Source of the DNA: Arthrinium phaeospermum | Taxonomy: Eukaryota > Ascomycota > Sordariomycetes > Amphisphaeriales > Apiosporaceae | NCBI GenBank assembly: GCA_006503535.1 | Contig: QYRS01000008.1 | Span: forward strand, 2,170,001-2,234,000 | Length of the DNA stretch: 64,000 nucleotides | Direction of reading: 5' to 3' | In this document: positions 55,596-64,000 of the stretch, one piece after another | Numbering within the stretch: position 1 is the stretch's first letter | How the letters are laid out: the number at the start of each line of letters is the position of its first letter | Notes under the pieces: generated by a model | Databases searched by the model: none | Told to the model about the DNA's origin: nothing | What the model saw: only the letters and a program-made list of their open reading frames with translations | Made by a program: the position numbers and the translations under genes

Positions 55596-55878
55596 ATCGT
55601 CGCTTGGTCGGCCCACCCCCCTTCTTCGACCAAGCGAGGAAGAATAATAAGTTCCGGTCAAAAGTATCGCTGCCAATGAAGACTCCGTAATTCATGCATG
55701 TAATGGTTGTCATCCAAGAAAACCCCCTCCTCCTCCTCGAGAATCTTAAGAGGTCAAGTGTTGAAGCCGCCTTCCTCCCCTTCCGAAGGCTCTACCTGTA
55801 CTCGAGAGGAAAACGACGTGGGTTTGTGTGTTGTCGTGGCGAGGGGCCAGAAGCAAAAACAACATCGCTATATCCGGT

Positions 55879-56460
55879 TTACTGGAATTGCGAGCGGTCC
55901 TTCTCCTTCAGGCCACCGATCTGGTCCATGTCGATCGAGTAGAAGCCGTGTTTGCTCTCCTTCTCGTAGGCGGGGAGCTGCTCATCCCGGATGGGTTCCA
56001 TACCGATGGTGGTCTCGCCGACGCGCACCATCATGACACGGCCCGACTTGTTGCGACCCTGTTCGTCCTGCTCGTCGGGGAAGGTGATGTGAATCTGGGG
56101 CACGTTGGTGGGAGAGTGAGGAGGCGCGTTGGGGTCGGCCAGCATGGGGCGGTGGTCAACGACGAAAATGCTCGAGCGGCCGCCCGGCGTCTGGATCGTG
56201 AGGCCGCGGCCGTTCTGGCCGTCGATTTTGAGATCGCTGTACTGGGGGAGGCCGTCGTCACCCTCCAACTCTTGGTGTTGCGCCTGTTGTTGGCGCTTCA
56301 TCCGCCTCAACAGCAAGAGGAGGGCAGTGAGAAGCAGGGCGCAGAAAGCGACGCCGAGAAGGGTGATCAAGAGGTCCATGGTCTGATCGGAAGAGAAGTC
56401 GCCATCCCGGCGGGTCAGGGCAGCAGTGCCCTGCGCCAAGAAGCTGCTCATGGGGGCCAT
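55879..56460 (-). CDS. Small single-pass membrane protein with two LPxY motifs (unknown function)
   Basis: Single exon, 193 aa. A short N-terminus (MAPMSSFLAQGTAALTRRDG) precedes one strong TM segment at about 28-51 (MDLLITLLGVAFCALLLTALLLLL), immediately followed by basic RRMKRQQQ, the pattern of a protein with its C-terminus in the cytosol. The remaining 140 residues are polar and include LPQY (about 71-74), RSSIFVVDHRPML, PPHSPTNVPQIHITFPDEQ and LPAY near the C-terminus. It may be a conserved fungal orphan, but I cannot name a family. LPxY motifs next to a membrane anchor resemble adaptors that recruit Rsp5/Nedd4-type WW domains; this is inference only. Good codon bias and topology support a real gene. 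Confidence 0.8.
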   Translation of the reverse strand: MAPMSSFLAQGTAALTRRDGDFSSDQTMDLLITLLGVAFCALLLTALLLLLRRMKRQQQAQHQELEGDDGLPQYSDLKIDGQNGRGLTIQTPGGRSSIFVVDHRPMLADPNAPPHSPTNVPQIHITFPDEQDEQGRNKSGRVMMVRVGETTIGMEPIRDEQLPAYEKESKHGFYSIDMDQIGGLKEKDRSQFQ

Positions 56461-59400
56461 GGTGATGTGCGATGGGGCTGGATCTTCGATAAGTTCGCGA
56501 TGAACGGTAGTAATGTTTCAAAGTCCTGCAGGAGGGAGAGTCGTCGTAGATCGAATGAGTGAATGGGGGCTACGATGGGGCCAGTGTCAGCTACCAGGGA
56601 CAGAAAAGAACAGCAGCCATAAAAGCAATCAAGAACATATATCCAAGAGTTTGGTCGAGGCTCAGACACCGGAATTCCGGATGGCGAGCGGAGGGGGGGC
56701 CATTGGTTTCGAGACAGGGACGATCAATTGACTCATGTAGGCAACTTACAATAATAACGTGAAAGAGCGAGTCCTGTCGATGGCTTTGTAAAAGAAGGGA
56801 CGGAGACAGCCTCAAAAGAGTGAAGGCGGGAATCCTGAAGCAACGAATATGACTGGGGGGCGAGCAAAAGAGCGACGGCGACCCAACAGATTAGACGTTA
56901 CTTTTAGAGGGGGGGTTGTGCAAAAAAGACCAACGACGACGGCAGCGACGATTAAATGACCGTGGTGGAAGAAAAGAAAAAGGAAGGAAAGGGTAAGACG
57001 AAATGGGGCGGAGAGCACCTCATAATGGGATGGTCGAGATCGGCTGCTGCAACTCCTCTCTTTGGGGCCTTGGATCCTTGGGTCTGCAGCTGCTCTTGTC
57101 GTCCACACCCTCGCCTGTTCGCCTGCAGGGGCCGGCTGCTCGATTGGTCCATGAACCGCTAGGCGTGCAACTCAAATTGCATGCCCCATCTTCGCTATCA
57201 CACCTCGTTACCTTTTTTTCCCATCGGGGGTGCCTCGTGCCCTGGCGTGGCCTGGCGTGCCTTGGACGGGCTCCTCTAGCCAGACCAGTCCAAGCCCCGT
57301 TCAAGTCACCAGCAAGCCAGGAACCAAAAACAGGCACCGGCCTCTGATTCGGCCATGCGGCGGTCGAAACGCTGCTAGCATGGCCAAGCTGGGGGGTGGT
57401 AATCTCCTACTCCGGCCAATAATCTTATTAGATGCTATGCAGAACAGTGGGGCCCACCTGCGGGTGTATCACCAATCGGTAACGCCTCAGGGGACGCTTC
57501 CCAAAAAGCCCCCAAAGCTCCCAAAGCCCCCTCCGAAAGGCTCCAGTCTCGCCCGTCTGCTTGCTCCCGTCTTTGGGCGAACCTAGAGCCCGTGTGTCCA
57601 TTCGTTCTGGATAAGTAGGGGCGCTTCATTCGGAATAATAGACAGCCATCTATGCGAAAAGAGAGCAGGACACTAATAGAGGTTTGACCCGCGTCGCCCC
57701 TCTTATGTGATGTGTGTAAGAGAAGGGGGGATGGCAGAGGGCGTGCCGTGCGGCGGCGGCTCCAACGGAACAGAACCAACTAAAAATACCCAAGGAAGCT
57801 TTCACACCAACTCGTCAACATCAGCAAAGTGCGCTGGCCTCAGACGTGCCCTTTCGCGAGCCCTTGACATCATCGACCAACCAACTGTGCGCGGCACGAT
57901 CCAACGACAGATATAGATACCTGCTAGAGCCGATCGACCACGGCTGCTGCTTCAGTTACACACCTGAGCCGATACCCGGAAAGCAGCAGCCCTTCGACCT
58001 CTGCTGCTCCATGATCATAGCTTACGCCGTACATAAGCACTTACATAAATCGACGCGACCATAGCGTGATGATAAGCACAGAGGCTGTCGCTTACACGGA
58101 TAAATATATCCGAGCTACTGAGTTCAATATATTGGTCTGTTTTGCGATGCGCGTATCCTCAACTTGATGACCTTTGCTTACCTACGTACATGACACCCAT
58201 ATATCTACCCCATCGCCCGGCAAGGCCAAGCAATGAAGACTCGGGGTATGTCGAGATGACGAGTTCCATGCGTTCCATGTTTTCTTGTAAGGTGCAATTC
58301 CGCAATCCGGGCCTTTGGCTCAATACGGTGTCCTTACCATAGCTGGATCTGGTGTGTTCGTCACTATTTGGTCGTTTATGGGTCTAAATCTCCCGAACCT
58401 ACCTACCTATTCCACCAGCACCTGGCTCGAGTTCGAGAAGACGGCTTAAATGAGGGCCAGCTGCACCAGAAGAATTGTTCTTTCAGCGTTCGATTTCCAC
58501 AATTGCGATCTCTCACATGCTGAAACGGGCTTGTTCAATACTACCGAGAGGTGTCGCCACCGCATTCCACGGCGAGATGCCGGCTCGTCTGTCTGTCAGT
58601 GGCCAATGCGGGCAACCGAGACTTCAGCAACTGGGCCGACCAAGAAACATTTTCACAGGTGTTCCGGACCCAACATTCCTGCAAGCTGTTATCTTGTATT
58701 ATCTGGCCAATTCATTCTCGACTTACTCCAGGATATAGCAAGACGCCACCAAAATGGCGGAATTGCGCTTGAGGACGATACTACCCAGATCTAGCACCAA
58801 ATGGCATACATAAACGAATCCCGATATACTGCCAGTGCTTATTTCGACACATGTTATGCTTACAGGTTTAGTATACGAATTCATGTCATTGTTTGGGGGA
58901 ATACTGGCCGTGAGTGGTGAACTTTGAAGTTCCGTCAAATTCGCTACCGGCAGTATAAACCATCAAGTCACTAACATAGTGAAAAGCTGCGATTCCAGTC
59001 CAGTGGCCACCACGACAGGTAAATGTATAATGATCGCGTCGATATAAGCAGTTTTGATGTTAGCCATGGTTGTTTTTAAGATTTCTTTATTATTATTATA
59101 GTACCCGATACGAAGATAGATGTACAGTTAGTGACTGCTAGAAAGCGATGTGCTATTTATTCCAGCGGCGGCTTGTATGTGCGAGCTGGAGCTGATTGGT
59201 TTTCAAGTAGGTGTGTGGAAGGCATCAGTTCCATCGGGACAAAGCCCCTCGACATCCAATTTCTGGGTTTAGACGTCGGTTCCCGTAAATGCAGACGACA
59301 GAAGAATGGAAAAGGCATTCCATCGCGCTCTAAGATGGAGACGAAGGGAATGCAGGCTAATACCCTTGCAAGTTGACTGACAGGGGTAGGGTGCATTTGC

Positions 59401-60877
59401 GGGGTCGTGTCAATCAATAATGGCATCGATTTGAAGCTATTTGCGAGCCTTGGGAAAGCCACTCCGAGTGCCTACGAGAAGGGGGTCGACTATTTCCAAC
59501 ACATCGAGACAAATAGGCCCAAGTCGCTGCTCACCGCGCCTGCCTGGATGCGTGGCCCTTCTCGTACGAAGAAGCGAACATGATGCTGTGTAACCGGGGC
59601 AGGCAAGCAGGTATGCGCTGGAGGCATTCTCTCTGGCCTCCAAGCTCACCCAACTCGTGCACAATCCAAAGAAGGATCCAAACAGTCCATGGGCGGTGTT
59701 ACCGGCATACGAATATGGGAGGACAGATCAGGATTTCCAGCAAGGGGAATGATGACCTGTGTGCCGTGTTTCAGAGACGAGCACCATCTAATGGAAGGCA
59801 GACATTTGACTCGCATTCCATGTGTAGCACCTGGCTCCCTAGAGCATTCCAATTCTGCCCATCCCTTGTTTGTTACCCGGCGGAATCCGCGATGCTAGGC
59901 ATGTATGTATGATATGCATTCGAGGCTGGTGATTTGGGCGGAGGTTGTTTGACAAACTCCCCATAGGCCTTCGCAGCAGCAAACCGCCTGGGCGCGAGTT
60001 TGCACGGGGCCTAGCTCCAAGACAGCAGGCGGGAAGCGAACGTTGGTGCAATAGCCCATGCTCCGAGTGGCCGCCGAATGCTCACTCACCCCCATCGCCG
60101 GGATGATGCTGTCTCCAGATATGTGCTGCCACAGGATAAGTATTCCAGGCAGGCAAACAGCGCCGGAGTGAGAGACATTCAAGGGGTGCTTGCACAGTGA
60201 TCTGCTCTGTGATGCCGCCCATCTCCCCTGTACCACCACAACCGAACTGCAACAGCCTAGACTAGTGCCATGGGCATCGAACATGTCAAACTACTAGTAT
60301 CAAGCCTTCGCCTTCTCCCTCCCCCCCTCAGGATTTCCTTCTTGCCAATGTGGGTACGACATTGCCTTGCCCTTTGCCAGAAGGGAGATGCCAAGTCGTC
60401 CTTTCGAAAGAATATATTCAACTTTGCTCGCCGTTAAACTCGATTCCTACAATTGCACCTTGTACAGCCTCACCTCATTCTTAATTTTGGCTTCCTGTGA
60501 CTATACCACGACTCGTTCATACTCTATCTACCATAGCCCTACACTGCAAGCAGCAGAACATTAGTTACCTAATACCCAACCGGAAGGATCTCGCTGGCAG
60601 CCGCGCACAGCCCCACCAAAAACGAGACCGGTCCATCTATACAGCTTCAGACCCCCAGACCCCACACACACCCTACCTACTAGGGGCACGATATCCGTCC
60701 AGCGATCGCAAACCCAACCATAATCATTTATAGAAACAGTGGGAAGAGTCGGCAGCCCCCATACATATTCAGTTGGTGTCTTCAAAGGGATACCGAGCAG
60801 GGCAGTTTCCGCCGTACGATCTCTATCAGTGAAACGGCCGATTTTGGTGAGTGGCATGCACTGCCCATCCCGTTGGT

Positions 60878-60901
60878 CCTGCACCTGCACCTGCACCTGC
60901 A
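60878..60901. repeat. (CCTGCA)n hexanucleotide repeat
   Basis: Four near-perfect CCTGCA units. Confidence 0.8.
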
Positions 60902-61100
60902 ATCCAAATATAAACAGCGCGGTCAAGCGCTGATCGATCAGGCAACACCGCCCCCCTCTCAACTTGCCTGATAACCCGCGTTCGGCAAGCCTTACCCTGC
61001 CCTCTGCAACCATACAGTCCGTCCCCGATGGGAGTCATTATCTAGGGACCAACTCTGGGCACATATTTCGTTTCCTGCGCATTTCTGAACAAAAGCGGCA

Positions 61101-61119
61101 AGCGAGCGAGCGAGCGAGC
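61101..61119. repeat. (GAGC)n microsatellite
   Basis: Four to five consecutive AGCG/GAGC units. Confidence 0.75.
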
Positions 61120-62050
61120 CTGGCCATATGCATCGGGGTGTATTGCACGCTATCTTCCGTGTCACCCAACCGCCCTACCAGAAACCCACATCCAAAGCCA
61201 TACATACCTACCTACATATATCTCCCTCGTTGCCTGTCTAACGTTAGTCGTGACCGCAAGCAGAACATAGCAGACCGGCATATACCACGGCACGGAAGTT
61301 GTATTGAATTCTCGTGTGGTTCAGCTTGCCAAAGGAGCAGATTACCGGACGATTTCCTATCTTTTCGAGCACCGACTCGTCCGGGACCGAACGCCACAAA
61401 TAGCCACAAGCCTGGAAGGCAGCCAGCACTAGTCGTCGACTCCTCCAAGAAACGCACAGACGGGATCTTGCTTCACAAGCACTCAAGTCAGTTCACTGCG
61501 ACGATTGGAACTCCAGTCTTAGGAGGACCCCTGACGCGCCCAGCACCTGGAGAAACTTGGGGCTGCAACTAGGTTAAGCTCTTACATGTACCGAGAGATA
61601 CACCACACCACGCCCAGCTTGCGGAACTTGGTACGCTACTCGACGGGACATTTACGCAACCACTAAAAGTCGTCGCTTTCCTGCCCTGCCCTTGCCACGA
61701 TTGATCCCCACTGTTCAAGGCCGTCTTCGTCTTCTGGTTCTTTTTTTGCCTACTCGACATAGAGACGAACTGCAGTTCTCGCGGAAGAATTTCTTGTGGA
61801 CTGTCCCGATCACCTTTGACCAGGCCTGTTTGATTGGAGCGAGGGACTACCTGGTTGCTCAGACGAGAAAGATCAGCCAGTCTGCTCTATTGCATGCGTC
61901 AGCAGCATCATCCAGGAGACAGCCATACGGATCTAATTGCTGTCTCAAACGATCCACATATCAGGTCCCTTGTTTGGGCCACTTAGACTACCTTTCTTAG
62001 GTACCCCCAAACACCCCCAAATCCGGGTCCCGGTCGATTTGCTTGTTAGA

Positions 62051-62109
62051 GAGTCCAGAGTCCAGAGCCCAGAGCCTGAGCCCCAGAGCCTGAGCCCCAG
62101 AGCCCTGAG
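62051..62109. repeat. Imperfect CCAGAGCCTGAGC tandem repeat
   Basis: Short CCAGAG units (GTCCAGAGTCCAGAGCC) grade into two copies of a roughly 14-nt unit, CCCCAGAGCCTGAG. Confidence 0.75.
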
Positions 62110-64000
62110 AAGCCTCGCTCGCTGCAGCATAATCCCATCTATTAACAGCCCATACTCGTAGCGGGGCGGAGAATTAGGCTTGCTACTAAAAAAGTCTGGC
62201 ATCGAACTCGGCGTCTGTTCTCGACTTACTACCATCTCAGATTTAGGTTGAGCCTTAGACGCAAGACTTCAGCTGACAGGCGGCTCCCTGCTGCTTCACC
62301 TTCCCATTCACACGCATCTCGACTGCAGGAACACACGCTGTCGAAGCTCGGAGTTTCCACGCAGGGGAAAAGACACAGTATCCTTGGTGGATGCGGTTGT
62401 CTTGCTTGTCTACTGAACCTAATTGACGATACATCTTACTACCCCAATCGCTCCACAAGGCTATCGTCCATCCCTGGGACCTAGCCTAAGCCGTCACTTC
62501 AACTCTGTTTAGTTAGTCCGGTCACCCAATCCAGTCCCAACCCAATCGCGGCAGAAAGGCGAACGGAGCCAACAACAAGCGAACCAACGCCCAGAGAGTG
62601 CTTGCAGCAGTATTGCGTGCGTAAAGAAAGATCGCAAAAAGGCAGCCAGTCTGTTGTTTGTTGGTTGTACTGGGGCAGTACTCCGTACTATCCTCCCCAA
62701 ACCAGCCAAGCCAGTCCAGGTCAGTCTCGTGCTCCTCTTTTCTAGTCAGGCCCTTTCCGCCCCCAGTTCGGGTCTCTCCCACCCCGGTCTCAAAAGACTA
62801 CCCGCTCAGTGGCCTGCCTGCTGGACCCCCTACTGACATATGTACATGGCATGCTACAGCTTGCGCAGTCCGTTCGTTGTGTCGTGTGTCGTGTGTCGTG
62901 AACTTGGATCTGCTACTACCGTCATTTCGCTGAGCGCCGAGAGTTGCAACATCAGACCAAGAGAACCACTCTAGGCAAGTCAGGCGAGTTTGGAGGCGAC
63001 GCAGGCCGAACCAACAGGCCGGAAAGAGGAAGGGGTCGAAAAATTAACCACTGGGGAGTCAAAAATAAAGGTAGGTACCCCAGGTATATACTTTACTTTT
63101 TTTTGGACGACGCTCGCTCTCTGGCTCCAGTCAAGTCAGTCCCTCGACTCCGTACACGCACATGGATGCTACATTTGCTGCATTGCGCTACACTTGCACC
63201 ATCTCCCTTCAACCCACGAATCTGCCAGAAGTCTAGTCAGAGCTGAGCAGTTCGACCCGCAAACGTCGTTTGTTACATACCCTTCGTCATCTTGCCCGCT
63301 TTCCCTTCTTTCATCCTTCTGCCTTATCCGTCTTTCGTCATTCGCCCGGCACTCGTACATATTCTTTTGGCCATTCTTCCTTCGTTTTCCCCCAACACGC
63401 TACACTGGCACTGTTTGTCCTTGTTGTTGCTCTTGTATGTATCCTCTTCCTCTTTGCACATTCGCACTCGCTTTCTGCGAGTCCCGCACCACATTGCTAC
63501 TGCCTGCGCTCTACCCAAGCCTGCTTTTGCGTTTGTCGCTGCTGCTGTTCCGCCGCCCGACTCGACTGCATACCAACCACAATTCTTCTAGCCGCTACCC
63601 GACCTCTGCACCCGGCAGCCAGTAGAACGCGCAGCAGCTTCGCTCGCTAGAATACCACAACTCGTCGCACGGCACATTGCCCTACACCGCTGCTTACTGA
63701 CGCCCGACTACGAAGGCCTTATCTGCACCGAACGCATCGCATCGCATCGCACCGAACCTCATCGAGCAGACAGCAATCGTGGCGTCTGGCACTGATTGCA
63801 CCTTTCCGAGAGAAAAGACCGGCCGACAAGACGTCAGGCTCCCCACAGAAGTGTTATTTCATTCGCTGCGTACTTGTACTGCAGCTACTTGCGAGCCAAC
63901 AACCTGGGTATACAACAGTGTTGAAGCTTGGTACGTTATTTGCCTCCACTGGTCGGAGTCGCCCGCAGTGGCTTGTCCATTGTATTGTTTTCAAGCAAAA

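Larger units (their letters stand above)
52733..55878. other. 3.1-kb convergent intergenic region
   Basis: Contains the regulator 3' UTR, a long inverted-repeat structure (53401-53482), a CCAGTCT tandem repeat (54696-54738) and a TTGTG repeat (55571-55595). Open frames here are short and without motifs. Confidence 0.5.
56461..64000. other. 7.5-kb gene-poor right end of the window
   Basis: Starts with the promoter of the small membrane protein gene (minus). No open frame beyond about 210 codons was found, and none shows a family motif. The last 800 nt (about 63240-63930) are CT-rich like a leader, and GTACGT at 63931 resembles a splice donor, suggesting a plus-strand gene that begins beyond the window. 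Simple repeats are listed separately. Confidence 0.5.

Noticed and set aside
62990..63650. Overlapping plus-strand open frames of 100-211 codons near the right end
   Set aside because: Several overlapping frames are open at once because the leader-like sequence is CT-rich (Ser/Leu/Phe/Pro products), and none has a motif.

Overview
The window reads as nuclear DNA of a filamentous ascomycete (Pezizomycotina, most likely Sordariomycetes; the species cannot be fixed from sequence alone). The evidence is short 50-150 nt introns with GTRNGT donors and CTAAC-like branch points, GC-rich third codon positions, long CT-rich leaders, and genes with clear fungal orthologues spaced by 0.7-7.6 kb of non-coding sequence. 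I support eleven protein-coding genes plus one retrotransposon scrap. No tRNA, CRISPR array or biosynthetic cluster was found.

Left part (1-17 kb): a Ty3/Gypsy-type integrase fragment at the left edge, an intronless mitochondrial-type GABA transaminase (minus), and an 11-exon secreted GH35 beta-galactosidase (minus, 1011 aa after splicing). A 7.6-kb gene-poor interval follows, then a lineage-specific four-TM protein with a long disordered tail (plus).

Middle part (19-37 kb): a run of conserved housekeeping genes. These are Rad23 (7 exons, plus), the TFIIIB subunit Bdp1 (minus, with an apparent 1-nt frameshift), the histone H2B ubiquitin ligase Bre1 (3 exons, plus), a SARAF-family ER calcium regulator (minus), and a full-length ABCB/MDR exporter (plus, 1379 aa). 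They share ubiquitin and transcription themes (Rad23, Bre1, Bdp1), but the spacing and orientation look like ordinary eukaryotic gene order rather than a cluster.

Right part (40-64 kb): a DUF7729-type, probably GPI-anchored surface protein (plus), the GPI-anchor biosynthesis enzyme Gpi13/PIG-O (minus), an unusual transcription factor carrying two complete Zn2Cys6 clusters in tandem (9 exons, plus), a small single-pass membrane protein with two LPxY motifs (minus), and finally 7.5 kb without a recognisable gene. The end of that interval looks like the leader of a gene lying beyond the window.

The items most worth a second look are the tandem zinc-cluster regulator, the Bdp1 frame break, the ambiguous 3' end of the regulator, the LPxY membrane protein, and two strong RNA-capable inverted repeats (31410-31434 and 53401-53482). 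I did not find convincing evidence for a wholly new multi-gene system. All gene models are read by eye and have not been checked against transcripts.
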